Source of the DNA: JAZBPO01 sp963691775
GTDB taxonomy: Bacteria > Pseudomonadota > Gammaproteobacteria > Pseudomonadales > Azotimanducaceae
Length of the DNA stretch: 64,000 nucleotides
NCBI GenBank assembly: GCA_963691775.1
Contig: OY829369.1
Coordinates: forward strand, 4,278,001-4,342,000
Direction: 5' to 3'
The translations under genes and the position numbers were made by a program. Position 1 is the stretch's first letter, and each line of letters opens with the position of its first letter. The notes under the pieces were generated by a model that had not been told where the DNA came from, made no database searches, and was given only the letters and a program-made list of their open reading frames with translations. Shown in pieces: positions 9,730-18,867 of the stretch.

Positions 9730-12593
9730 CCATAAGCACGAGCGCCAAGAATGCCCCTGAGCGCGTTCGTCGATACCCGGCCCGAGCGGTTCTGAGATTC
9801 GCGCGCCTGGGTCTGATGTTCGTTGCGGCGATGTGCTCGCAAACATTTGCGCATGCGCAATCTGGTTTCGCTGGAGGCTTGCCGGGGGCACTTTCGCCGG
9901 CGCTGCTTCAACAGCTCTCCACGATGTCGCCCGAACAGGCGCAGATCCTGGCACGGCAATACGGTATCGATCTCAGCGCCTACGGCGTCGGCGATCTCAC
10001 CGGAGGCAGCGGGGGGCTCGCGACGCGCGGCGTACCGATACAGCCGGCTTCGGCAGGGACTGCGAGTTCGTCGTTCGAGGATCTGCTGCAGCGCGCGCGG
10101 CTGCGAGGCGATCTATCAGACGAAGATGCGGCTGAACGCATCGAAGCGCTGGAACCCTCTGCCCGTTTCGGACTCGACTTCTTTCGCGCGGAAGTCAGCA
10201 CATTCTCTCCGGTCGACAACGTCCCGGTCCCGTCGGACTACGTTCTCGGTCCGGGCGATTCCGTCGATGTCTACTTCGTTGGCCGTGAGGCACGCCAGAC
10301 GTACCTGGAGGTAGATCGAGCGGGCGATGTCATCATCCCGGAGCTGGGCCGTGTAGCCGTTGCCGGATTGACGTTCGATCAGGCCTCGAAGCTGATTCGT
10401 CAGCGTGTCGCCAACGAGTTGATAGGCGTCGAGGTGCTCGTGGGTGTAGGGCGCCTGCGGGCTATCAATGTGATGCTCGCAGGCGAGGTCAGAGTGCCGG
10501 GTGCTAGGGCCCTCTCCGCGTTCTCGCGCGTAACGCACGCGCTGTTTGCAGCCGGTGGCGTATCCGATATCGGGAGTCTCAGACGCATCGCGGTAAAGCG
10601 CGGGGGAGAGACGGTAGCAACGTTCGACGCCTATGAGCTCCTGCTCGCTGGCAATGCGGCGAATGATGTGCAGCTGCGTGATGGTGACGTGGTGTTCGTG
10701 CCGCCGGTCAAATCCATGGCCGCCGTAAGCGGATTGGTGCGGAGACCCGCAGTCTACGAAATCGTCTCGGATTCCAGCCTCGCAGATCTGCTTGAGATGG
10801 GCGGTGGCCTTACCGCGAGAGCACTTTCCAGAAGCGCCCAGCTTGAACGGCAGAATCCCTTGGGCGTACCAGAGATTCAGCCCATCGAGCTCAGTGACGC
10901 TTCACTCAGGGCGATTGCAGTAAGAGGCGGCGATCATCTCCGCGTGTTGGAGGCAGCGGACCGTTTTGCCAACAGACTCACGCTCCGAGGCGCAGTCCAG
11001 CGTCCCGGGGTCTATGGCTATCGAGTCGGGATGCGCGTCAGTGATCTGGTCGGCGATGCAGCAGCCGATCTGGCGACCGAAGTTGATTATCAATATGCCC
11101 TGATTGTCTCGACGGACCTGGCTTCGGGAGAGGTGGACGTTCGGCAGTTCAGTCCGGCGGACATGCTCGCAGGTAAGGGAACCGACTCTGACCCGGAACT
11201 CCGCCCCAGGGACGAAGTCCTTTTGTTCTTCAATACGGCGGCAAGCGCGATTCAGGCGATCAAGAACCGTGCAGATGAGCTGGGCGAAGATGCCGATCCA
11301 GAAGCCTCTCCCGTCGAAGGTGAGGACATGGCACGCGATCAATCGGAGGCAGCAGTCGACGATCGCGCAGAGTCGCTCGCCGCATCCGATGGCGGGAACG
11401 TGGGTTCGCCAGTTGATGGTATGCAATTGGAGCTCGGGTTCGCTGAACTACAAGCGCTCGAACTGCAGCGTCTCATCGAATCTCAACGTCGGGATCGCGA
11501 ACGCCCTGTTGCGAGGCAGGAACTGCTCGAGCCAGTCATTGCAAGGCTTGAAGCACAGGCATCCCCGTCAGCGCCGGTTCGGGTGGTAACGGTCGACGGT
11601 GCGGTTCATGCGCCCGGGAATTATCCGCTTGGCGTCAAAGACACGGTTTCCGATCTTCTCGCCGCTGCCGGCGGGCTACGCGGCGAAGCATTCACGCGGG
11701 AGCTGGAGCTGCAACGAGTCGTGTTGGATAGCGAGGGCGTGGCGGGGATTCGCTCATTCAGGATCAGTGGCGAGGAAGTCGGATCTCTGGGATTGGGTTT
11801 CCAGCTCGAGAGCCGGGACCGGCTTATGGTTCGCGCCGTCCCCGATTGGCGCCCAGAGGATGTCGTTTCGGTGTCGGGTGAGGTCAGATTTCCGGGTGAG
11901 TACAGGATTGCGCCGGGCGAGACCGTTGGCGAGTTGCTGCAGCGGGTAGGAGGGCTGACGCCGAACGGTTTCGCCTCTGGGGCCGTGTTTACGCGGGCGA
12001 GCGTCGCGGAGCGAGAAGAACGTGAAACTGAACGCTTTATCCGCGAGTTGCGTCGCAGCGCAGCCGCTTCGACGCTGACGCTCGAGGCATCTTCTGTCGA
12101 CATCGCCGGAATCGAAGAGCTGGTCTCGTCGCTGCGCGAGTTGCCGACGAGAGGGCGAATGGTCGTCGACCTTCCTCGTGTGCTGCAGGGTGACCCGTCG
12201 GCCGACCTCGTCCTTCAGGACGGTGACGAGATCCTGGTGCCGCCGCTGACCCGCTCAGTGACCGTCGTCGGCGAAGTTCAGCATCCTGGGACGTTCAGGT
12301 TCCAAGAGTCATTCAGGTACGAAGACTACCTCGCCCTTGGCGCGGGCGTTACCCGCCGCGCTGACGTTAAGCGTATGTATGTGCTGCACGCCAATGGCGA
12401 GATTTCGCGGCTGGGCGGTCGGAGCTGGTGGAGATTCGAACTCGGCGATCAATCGATACGTCCCGGAGACACGATTATCGTCCCGATCAACACCTCCTAC
12501 CGCGACACGCTCGAGTATTGGAAGTCGATCACGCAAATCGTCTATCAGACTGGCATTGCTGTAGCCGCGATTCTGCAACTGACCAATGATTGA
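9726..12593 (+). CDS. Multi-SLBB polysaccharide export protein (Wza-like, oversized)
   Basis: 955 aa from a GTG overlapping the previous stop by 4. The signal region (LGLMFVAAMCSQTFAHAQ) comes first. A Poly_export domain (YVLGPGDSVDVYF...ELGRVAVAGLTFDQA, about 170-260) is followed by repeated SLBB-type beta-grasp units, each with V-x-G-x-V-x-x-P-G (LAGEVRVPGA, LRGAVQRPGVYG, VDGAVHAPGNYP, VSGEVRFPGEYR, VVGEVQHPGTFR) and often DGDxVxVPP. The C-terminus has one hydrophobic helix (IVYQTGIAVAAILQL), as in Wza. Wza is about 380 aa, so this is roughly 2.5 times larger, with extra SLBB domains. It should form the outer-membrane/periplasmic conduit for the polymer. Confidence 0.88.
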   Translation: MTISTSAKNAPERVRRYPARAVLRFARLGLMFVAAMCSQTFAHAQSGFAGGLPGALSPALLQQLSTMSPEQAQILARQYGIDLSAYGVGDLTGGSGGLATRGVPIQPASAGTASSSFEDLLQRARLRGDLSDEDAAERIEALEPSARFGLDFFRAEVSTFSPVDNVPVPSDYVLGPGDSVDVYFVGREARQTYLEVDRAGDVIIPELGRVAVAGLTFDQASKLIRQRVANELIGVEVLVGVGRLRAINVMLAGEVRVPGARALSAFSRVTHALFAAGGVSDIGSLRRIAVKRGGETVATFDAYELLLAGNAANDVQLRDGDVVFVPPVKSMAAVSGLVRRPAVYEIVSDSSLADLLEMGGGLTARALSRSAQLERQNPLGVPEIQPIELSDASLRAIAVRGGDHLRVLEAADRFANRLTLRGAVQRPGVYGYRVGMRVSDLVGDAAADLATEVDYQYALIVSTDLASGEVDVRQFSPADMLAGKGTDSDPELRPRDEVLLFFNTAASAIQAIKNRADELGEDADPEASPVEGEDMARDQSEAAVDDRAESLAASDGGNVGSPVDGMQLELGFAELQALELQRLIESQRRDRERPVARQELLEPVIARLEAQASPSAPVRVVTVDGAVHAPGNYPLGVKDTVSDLLAAAGGLRGEAFTRELELQRVVLDSEGVAGIRSFRISGEEVGSLGLGFQLESRDRLMVRAVPDWRPEDVVSVSGEVRFPGEYRIAPGETVGELLQRVGGLTPNGFASGAVFTRASVAEREERETERFIRELRRSAAASTLTLEASSVDIAGIEELVSSLRELPTRGRMVVDLPRVLQGDPSADLVLQDGDEILVPPLTRSVTVVGEVQHPGTFRFQESFRYEDYLALGAGVTRRADVKRMYVLHANGEISRLGGRSWWRFELGDQSIRPGDTIIVPINTSYRDTLEYWKSITQIVYQTGIAVAAILQLTND

Positions 12594-12638
12594 GTTTTTG
12601 CGACCTTCACATCTTCGGCGCTATACGGGCGTTCGCGC

Positions 12639-14270
12639 ATGAGCACCCAAGTCAGTAGCGGGTCGGAGGCTGTCGCGGCCAGGATCGAAGCTCCCCGTTG
12701 GAGCTCGATTGCTGTAGCCGGCTTGGTGCTCTTCCTGTTCGGTGGGCTTCTCGGCCTTCTGATTGCGATCTTTCTCGCGGTCGCAAGAACGAGGGGTGGG
12801 GCGCTATCCGAGGGCGTGCCGCGCGCAGTTTCTGCGGGCGAGTTTGCGGGTGCTCAGCGACTCGCGACCTTCTCGTCGACCGCTGTTGCTGTATTCCTGA
12901 TCTTGGACTTGCTCGCCATCGTCTGTGCCCAGTACGTGGGAGGCATGCTTTACGCCTTTGGTGCTTCGAGTTTCGCGCTAAGCGATCAGCCTATGAATCT
13001 CGCGCACTCGATGATCGAGGCCCGACTGTTCGATGGCCTGCCGTGGATGCTCCTTGCGCTGTCTCTCATGTGGCTGGGTGGACGTTATGCGCGCCTTTCG
13101 GGAGGCGCGGATCTTCCGATCAATCCAGCGATCCGCGCTGTGCTCGCGACTGCGATGCTCGAATGCACCTACTCGATTTTTGTAACCACAGACATGCCCC
13201 AGGCCGCGATTCTGATCGACTGGAGCGCTGTGTTCTTTCTTCTCTACGGAGCCAGGGCCCTAGGGCGAGCGTTACTGAAGAGATTTGGCGTTCTCGACGA
13301 TTGCGTTGTGCTCGTTGGCGATGACGCGGCCGTTGGACGCTCTTCGCGTGATTTCTCTGAGCGAAAGGGCGCGTCATTGCGTTGTCTCGATGCAACCCTC
13401 CGCGCAGATGATCCGGCGTTGCAAGCGCTGACCGCAGACTTGCGCCAATACACCGACGGAACGCCGCTCATCGTTCTTTGTGCCCCCCCGGATGAACTGA
13501 CTGCTGCGCTGAGAACCGCCCGCTGGGTCGAGTCGCAGGGGGTTGCTTGCGGGCTGAGTGTCGATCTAGGTGATGCGGGTCGTGATGGGTTAGGTGACGA
13601 CGCCTCGCTCTCCGAAGGGGTCTTGCTTCTGCAAGGGCGACTTCGGGCTCAGCGTACTGGGCAGCGTCTCGCAAAGTGGATGTTCGATAGGTGCGGTGCG
13701 CTCGTAGGACTTGTTCTGTTCGCGCCTGTCTTCGTCGTGCTCGCATTCATCGTTCGACTCGATGGCGGCCCAGCACTGTTCGTTCATGAGCGAGTCGGGC
13801 GAGGAGGCGCTCGCTTCAAGTGCCTCAAGATTCGATCGATGTGCCGGGACGCGGACGCCGTACTTGCCGATCTCCTCGCAAGAGATGAACGCGCTCGAGC
13901 GGAGTGGGAGCGCGATTTCAAGCTCAAGCAAGACCCTCGCATTACGCGGGTCGGGCGTTTCCTCAGGCGGACGAGCCTCGACGAGATTCCGCAGTTCCTG
14001 AATGTCTTGAAAGGCGAGATGAGTCTGGTGGGGCCGAGGCCGATTGTTGAACAGGAGCTGAGAGACTTCTATGGCGAGTCGGCCGCCGCGTACATGAGCG
14101 TCAAGCCTGGCCTTACCGGGCTCTGGCAAGTGTCGGGAAGAAACGACCTCAGCTACGAAGAGAGGGTTTCGCTCGATACCGAGTACGCACGCAAGTGGTC
14201 ACTCGGCATGGATGTTCTGATCATGTTGAAGACTCTTGAGACGATGATGCAGCGACGCGGAGCGTATTGA
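12639..14270 (+). CDS. Undecaprenyl-phosphate sugar phosphotransferase (WbaP-like)
   Basis: 543 aa. The N-terminal half has several membrane helices (residues about 24-48, 80-105, 130-150, 165-205) and a Rossmann-like soluble domain. The C-terminal half is the catalytic bacterial sugar transferase domain: membrane helix GLVLFAPVFVVLAFIVRLD, then FVHERVGRGGARFKCLKIRSM, RRTSLDEIPQFLNVLKGEMSLVGPRP and KPGLTGLWQVSGR. It transfers a sugar-1-phosphate (Gal-1-P or Glc-1-P in relatives) to undecaprenyl phosphate to start the repeat unit. The stop overlaps the wzz start. Confidence 0.93.
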   Translation: MSTQVSSGSEAVAARIEAPRWSSIAVAGLVLFLFGGLLGLLIAIFLAVARTRGGALSEGVPRAVSAGEFAGAQRLATFSSTAVAVFLILDLLAIVCAQYVGGMLYAFGASSFALSDQPMNLAHSMIEARLFDGLPWMLLALSLMWLGGRYARLSGGADLPINPAIRAVLATAMLECTYSIFVTTDMPQAAILIDWSAVFFLLYGARALGRALLKRFGVLDDCVVLVGDDAAVGRSSRDFSERKGASLRCLDATLRADDPALQALTADLRQYTDGTPLIVLCAPPDELTAALRTARWVESQGVACGLSVDLGDAGRDGLGDDASLSEGVLLLQGRLRAQRTGQRLAKWMFDRCGALVGLVLFAPVFVVLAFIVRLDGGPALFVHERVGRGGARFKCLKIRSMCRDADAVLADLLARDERARAEWERDFKLKQDPRITRVGRFLRRTSLDEIPQFLNVLKGEMSLVGPRPIVEQELRDFYGESAAAYMSVKPGLTGLWQVSGRNDLSYEERVSLDTEYARKWSLGMDVLIMLKTLETMMQRRGAY

Positions 14271-15217
14271 TGGTGCAGCCAGACACCGATCCAGTGGGAT
14301 CACCAATGCCCGCCACTGACGACTATGACCTTGTGGAGCTCGTCGAGCTGATCTGGGCTGCGCGAGTCTGGATTCTGTTCGCTTGCGTTCTTGGGTGCGT
14401 GCTGGCTTTTCTTGCGCTCGACCGACTCCCCCAGGCGTATCGCGCGCATGCGTTGCTTGCGCCGGCCGACGAGCTGTCTACTCGTGGGCGGCGTGGGTTG
14501 GAGGGGGTTTCCGGTCTTGCTGGCCTGGCTGGCCTTGCAATCGGAGGCGCGGTGTCCGTCTCCGAGCCGCAGCGTGGGATCGAAGTACTTCAATCTCGAT
14601 CCTTTCTTATCGACTTTGTTCAGCGTCGAGACCTCTCCGTGCCGTTGATTGCGGCCGAATCGTGGGACGCAGACAACGCGAAGATCAGGATGGATTCATC
14701 GATCTACGATGAAGAGGGGGGAGTCTGGTTGCTGGGCGAGTCTGCGAATCGACCGCCGGAGCCGACGCGACTGGAGACGTATGCAGCCATCTCGGACGCC
14801 CTGGCGGTAGCGACCAACCCCGACACCGGGTTCATAACGGTCTCCTTTGATCACGTTTCTCCGGTCTTCGCGAAGCAGGTTGTCGACTGGTTGATCTCTG
14901 ATCTGAACGAGACGATGCGCGAGGCTGAACTCCGGGAGGCGGCGCGAGCGCTCGAGTATCTCGAGGTTCAGATATCTCAGACGTCGCTGGCGGAGCTTGA
15001 GGCCGCACTTTTTCAGTTGGTGCGAGAGCAGCACGAGCGCATGATGCTCGCGAAGGTGCGTCCAGAATTCCAGTTCGAGGTCGTCGATCCTGCAGTAGTC
15101 CCAGAGGAGCCGGCTGGTCCGCACCCCTATCTCGTCGCGGTTGCGATAGTGTTTGTCACCCTCGCTCTTTCGATCATCGCCATTCTGACGGTCGGGCACT
15201 TGCGGAGAATCGGGTGA
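14270..15217 (+). CDS. Wzz-type chain-length regulator (no kinase domain)
   Basis: 315 aa from the ATG at 14270 (TGATG overlap). Typical Wzz/PCP plan: an N-terminal membrane helix after the 'LVELIWAARVW' motif, a large periplasmic domain with coiled-coil segments (about 200-265), and a C-terminal helix (LVAVAIVFVTLALSIIAIL) preceded by the Pro-rich 'DPAVVPEEPAGPHP'. It controls polymer length by acting on the Wzy polymerase. The C-terminus stops after the second helix, with no Tyr-kinase (Wzc) domain, and no wzb/wzc is seen nearby. Confidence 0.88.
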   Translation: MVQPDTDPVGSPMPATDDYDLVELVELIWAARVWILFACVLGCVLAFLALDRLPQAYRAHALLAPADELSTRGRRGLEGVSGLAGLAGLAIGGAVSVSEPQRGIEVLQSRSFLIDFVQRRDLSVPLIAAESWDADNAKIRMDSSIYDEEGGVWLLGESANRPPEPTRLETYAAISDALAVATNPDTGFITVSFDHVSPVFAKQVVDWLISDLNETMREAELREAARALEYLEVQISQTSLAELEAALFQLVREQHERMMLAKVRPEFQFEVVDPAVVPEEPAGPHPYLVAVAIVFVTLALSIIAILTVGHLRRIG

Positions 15218-15236
15218 CGCAGCGATCGCGCTGCAC

Positions 15237-16568
15237 GTGCCGACTGATCCGGTAGCGGAAATGCATAGCGCTTACAAGGTGTCCATTGAGCGCCGAGTCG
15301 CAGAGCTCGGCGTTCTCTACGCGTGCGTGTTCTTTCTGAGTGCGGTAGCACTCGACGTTCCTCAGGTGGCGGTGTTGATCGCCGCGTTCGGGTTTGTGGT
15401 CTACGTGGCGCGCTGCGTGATGCTCCGCCGGGTCGGCGTGATCGCGCTCCTGTTTGCTTTGGCGTTGGGGCTTTTCGTGGTGCACGCCGCGGTCAGCGGA
15501 GGCTTCGTCTTGAGTTCTCTGTTGAGTACCCGGTTCTATGATGGCGAGGGGAGGTTGCTGCTCGCGTATTTACCTCTGTTCGCGTTCTTCGCCGTTCCGG
15601 AGGGCGCGCTCACGCATTCGAACATTGAGCGTATCGCGAAGTTCTTGTTCTTCGTCTCTCTATGTCTCTTGCCGGTTTACGCGTTTGGCTATTCAGCGGC
15701 GCTTCATGGGAGCCACCACGCAGCGGGCTTTGCGTCCGCGTCGATCTGTATCGTCATGTATTCGCTATGGGCCCAGGAACAACGCACATGGCAGTTCGCT
15801 GGCATGATCGTGGCTGCCGTGCTGCTGCTGTTTGCGAACTCGCGAAGTTCCATCCTCGCCTTTCTTCTCGCGTACCTCGCACGCAACCTCGGGGTCTTCG
15901 TGTCTCCGAAGCGCTTGGCCTTGCTCGGCCTCGTCCTCGTCTCGCTCGTGGGGTTCTGGAGCCAAGCTTCGCCTTACACCTTTGCACGGTTTCAAGTGCT
16001 ACTCGAGCCACAGCTATATAGGGACATCATTGCGCAGATAGACCTGTCTTCCGGTGTGGGAATCGAGGCAACTGAAAATACTGAACTCACGGGCGGGAAC
16101 TACAACGTACTTACGCGAATCAGACTTTGGGTGCGGGCTGTCGGCATCTTCCTGGAGTCACCGCTCTTCGGGATGGGAGCATTCAGGTTCAACGATCCGA
16201 TCGAAACCTATCGCTCCTTGGTGCCCGGTGTTGCGGTCTTCGAGACTCGATCGATCGACATTTCTGTGTTCACTGCACACAACTCCTACTTCCAGCTGCT
16301 CTCTGAAGTCGGCCTGATTGGCACACTGGTGTTTCTACTCCCCTGGGGCATGTCCTTCCTGATCCTCGCGCGCACGGAAGTTGTTCGAGCCATGCCGATT
16401 CAGCGCGCCTTGCGAGAGATCGGAATGCTCCATGTGTTGTTCGTGAGTGCTGGGGCTATCGCTGGCCATCTGCTGGCGGCTCCTTCTGCGCTTTATTGGT
16501 GTTTGCCTTGGATGGTGCTAGCGCTTCGTTTTCAGAGTTCGGGGCAGGTTCAGAGGGCAACCGAGTGA
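15237..16568 (+). CDS. O-antigen ligase/polymerase family membrane protein (Wzy candidate)
   Basis: 443 aa with about 10-12 predicted membrane helices, from a GTG at 15237 (an ATG at 15261 is an alternative). A large periplasmic loop around residues 255-360 contains 'NYNVLTRIRLWVRAVGIFLESPLFGMGAFRF' and 'FTAHNSYFQLLSEVGLIGTLVFL', the H-N-x-Y-x-x-x-L-x-E-x-G signature of the Wzy_C/WaaL family. In a Wzx/Wzy locus it should polymerise lipid-linked repeat units on the periplasmic face. A ligase role cannot be excluded from sequence alone. Confidence 0.85.
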   Translation: MPTDPVAEMHSAYKVSIERRVAELGVLYACVFFLSAVALDVPQVAVLIAAFGFVVYVARCVMLRRVGVIALLFALALGLFVVHAAVSGGFVLSSLLSTRFYDGEGRLLLAYLPLFAFFAVPEGALTHSNIERIAKFLFFVSLCLLPVYAFGYSAALHGSHHAAGFASASICIVMYSLWAQEQRTWQFAGMIVAAVLLLFANSRSSILAFLLAYLARNLGVFVSPKRLALLGLVLVSLVGFWSQASPYTFARFQVLLEPQLYRDIIAQIDLSSGVGIEATENTELTGGNYNVLTRIRLWVRAVGIFLESPLFGMGAFRFNDPIETYRSLVPGVAVFETRSIDISVFTAHNSYFQLLSEVGLIGTLVFLLPWGMSFLILARTEVVRAMPIQRALREIGMLHVLFVSAGAIAGHLLAAPSALYWCLPWMVLALRFQSSGQVQRATE

Positions 16569-17701
16569 AGATTGCGCTGGTTTCCGGTGAGGTCCCGTCT
16601 AGCACCGCCGGAGGGATTGCAACCGTCGTAGCGGCTTTGGGGCCGCGTTTGAGCGAGAGAGGGCATGTCGTCGACTACTACTGCTCCGCGAAGTTCGAGT
16701 CGACAGGGTTCGATGCAACCTACGTGAATCAGTGGGGGCCACATCCGGTTCACGACGTCTCTTTCGGTCTCAGCTTCAAGCAATTGGGGCACGTGCTCGA
16801 ACGCTATGACGTCGTCGACTTCCACTTGCCGAACGCGCGTGGACCTTTGTTGTTCTCGGCCCAGTTGGATATGCCCAAGCTTGCGACTCTTCATACGACG
16901 TCGCTGGGGTACCGCGACCGCGTCTACAGAAGGCTGGCGTTTGAGCATCTCGCGCCGAATGAGCGTCGTCAGAAACGTGGCTTCATAAACATTGCTATTG
17001 CCCTCGAGCGCCGTGCGTTACGACGAGCGACGTTGGTGAACTGTGTTGCAGACAACGTATTCGATGAAGCGATCAATGGTTACGGCCTCGAGAACGTGGT
17101 CCGCACCCGGAAGGGCGTCGACTCACGTGCCACTGTAGAACGACATGCGGGCCCCCGGGCCGCGGATGCCCCTTTCGTATTCGTTGGCCGATTGGTCGCG
17201 CAGAAGGGACTCTTCGATCTTCTTGCTGCTGTGCATCAGGGCGCAATCGGGCGCAGGCTGGAGATCGTCGGAGATGGACCCTTGCGGCCGCAACTAGAGG
17301 CCTACGCGACCAGATTCGGGCTCAACGTATCGTTTGCTGGGTTTCGCGAGCGGCGTGAAGTGGACGCGAGGCTTGCCGATGCGCGCGCGATCGTCATTCC
17401 TTCCTTGTATGAAACACAGCCCATGGTTGCGTTCGAGGCCGCAGCGTTGGGGTTACCGATCATTGCGTACGCTGGCGCGGCGGTGGGCGATGCGGTTCCG
17501 CCGCAAGCGGAACGTCTTACGCAGATCGATACGGGAGACGTCTCGGCGCTTGCGGCCGCTCTTCGAGAGGTCGATGAGTCAGACGAGCTTGTCGATGAAC
17601 TAGGTTCTGCCATTGCCTCTTGGCACGCGCGGCTCGATCGCTGTGAACAGATGGCATCCGATTTCGAGAGCCACTACCGACGACTGGTCGAAACGCGATG
17701 A
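16565..17701 (+). CDS. GT4-family glycosyltransferase
   Basis: 378 aa from a GTG at 16565 overlapping the polymerase stop (GTGA); the start is fixed by the N-terminal strand VKIALVSGEVPSSTAGGIA with its Gly-rich loop. GT-B fold: the C-terminal domain carries 'FVFVGRLVAQKGLFDLL' and the E-x7-E motif in SLYETQPMVAFEAAALG. It would transfer a nucleotide-activated sugar onto the lipid-linked repeat unit at the cytoplasmic membrane face. Donor and linkage cannot be read from sequence. Confidence 0.88.
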   Translation: MKIALVSGEVPSSTAGGIATVVAALGPRLSERGHVVDYYCSAKFESTGFDATYVNQWGPHPVHDVSFGLSFKQLGHVLERYDVVDFHLPNARGPLLFSAQLDMPKLATLHTTSLGYRDRVYRRLAFEHLAPNERRQKRGFINIAIALERRALRRATLVNCVADNVFDEAINGYGLENVVRTRKGVDSRATVERHAGPRAADAPFVFVGRLVAQKGLFDLLAAVHQGAIGRRLEIVGDGPLRPQLEAYATRFGLNVSFAGFRERREVDARLADARAIVIPSLYETQPMVAFEAAALGLPIIAYAGAAVGDAVPPQAERLTQIDTGDVSALAAALREVDESDELVDELGSAIASWHARLDRCEQMASDFESHYRRLVETR

Positions 17702-18867
17702 GAATCCTTTTCCTGTGCAAGACGTTTCCGGCTTCGGATAGCGAAGCTATCGTTAGTGGTGAGGTCAAGAACGCCTACTACCTCGCGGTCGAAATGGCAA
17801 AGCTGGGGCACGAGGTCGTCGTCTGGTCCGCGGGTACTCACAGAGTCAGCTTCAGGGCCTTTGGGCTTGAAGTGGAGCAATTCCCTCGAGTCCCGTTGAA
17901 GGGCGCGCTCATCTCCGTGGGGGAGAACCTTCTCGATGCGTTCCGCTTCGCTGGGGCAAAGCGATTCGACGTGGTTATAAACCACCGATTGACCTCACCG
18001 ATTCTGATTCTGCTTATTGCGAAATTCAGGTTCGGCGCGAAGGTGGTGAATACTGCCCACGGCACGAACTGGCCAGAGATCAACGCGAATCGTTTTTCCG
18101 GCCTCCGCGGAACACTCACTTGGGCGAATGGTCTGCTGCAGCGCGTACTGGACTCAGCAAGCTACCGCGTGAGTGACACGGTTGTTTCCGTTAGTGCCTA
18201 TCAATGCAGAGAACTAGCCGACGTCTACCGTGTACCGATCGAACGCACTGCCGTGGTTCGGAACGGCATCGATCTCGATCGATATAGCTTGCGCGAAGAG
18301 GCAGCGCCCTCCGAGCAGGAACAGCGTGTGCTGTTCGTAGGAAGGCTTGTTCGGAAGAAAGGGCTGGATCTGGTGCTTCGTGCGGCAGCAGCGTTGAAGC
18401 GCTCGCGCCCTGGAGTGAGGTTCGTCCTCGTCGTCGGCTCGCCCGAGTACGCGAAGATGCTTTCACGGTTCGATGCCATGGTCGACGAACTGGGGCTTCG
18501 AGAGGATCTCGAGATTGTGTGGTCCGTTCCCGAAGCGGACCTTCCGCTCGTCTATCGGTCGGCTTCGGTACTGCTCGCTCCGTCCCAGGGTTACGAGTCT
18601 CTGCCAACTGTCCTTCTCGAGGCGCTTGCTTCCGGAATTCCCGTGCTCACGACCCGAGCATGGGGTACGCTGGAAGCTGTGAAGGATTCACGAATGCTCC
18701 TCGTCACAGCCGAACTCGATGAGATCGTAACCAAGCTGGAGGCGCTCCTCGATGATCCACCGACGGCGGCGCGGCTTCGAGAAATGGTCTCGGAGGTTTC
18801 CTGGGAGGCGCAGACCCTGAAGTACTTGGCTCTGATCGAGAGCCCCAGCCTAGAGCAGGCTCCGTGA
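17698..18867 (+). CDS. GT4-family glycosyltransferase
   Basis: 389 aa starting at an ATGA overlap with the preceding glycosyltransferase. N-terminal MRILFLCKTFP; the acceptor domain includes 'NTAHGTNWPE'; the donor domain has 'VLFVGRLVRKKGLDLVL' and the E-x7-E motif in GYESLPTVLLEALASG. Acts on the repeat unit in the same operon. Sugar specificity unknown. Confidence 0.88.
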   Translation: MRILFLCKTFPASDSEAIVSGEVKNAYYLAVEMAKLGHEVVVWSAGTHRVSFRAFGLEVEQFPRVPLKGALISVGENLLDAFRFAGAKRFDVVINHRLTSPILILLIAKFRFGAKVVNTAHGTNWPEINANRFSGLRGTLTWANGLLQRVLDSASYRVSDTVVSVSAYQCRELADVYRVPIERTAVVRNGIDLDRYSLREEAAPSEQEQRVLFVGRLVRKKGLDLVLRAAAALKRSRPGVRFVLVVGSPEYAKMLSRFDAMVDELGLREDLEIVWSVPEADLPLVYRSASVLLAPSQGYESLPTVLLEALASGIPVLTTRAWGTLEAVKDSRMLLVTAELDEIVTKLEALLDDPPTAARLREMVSEVSWEAQTLKYLALIESPSLEQAP

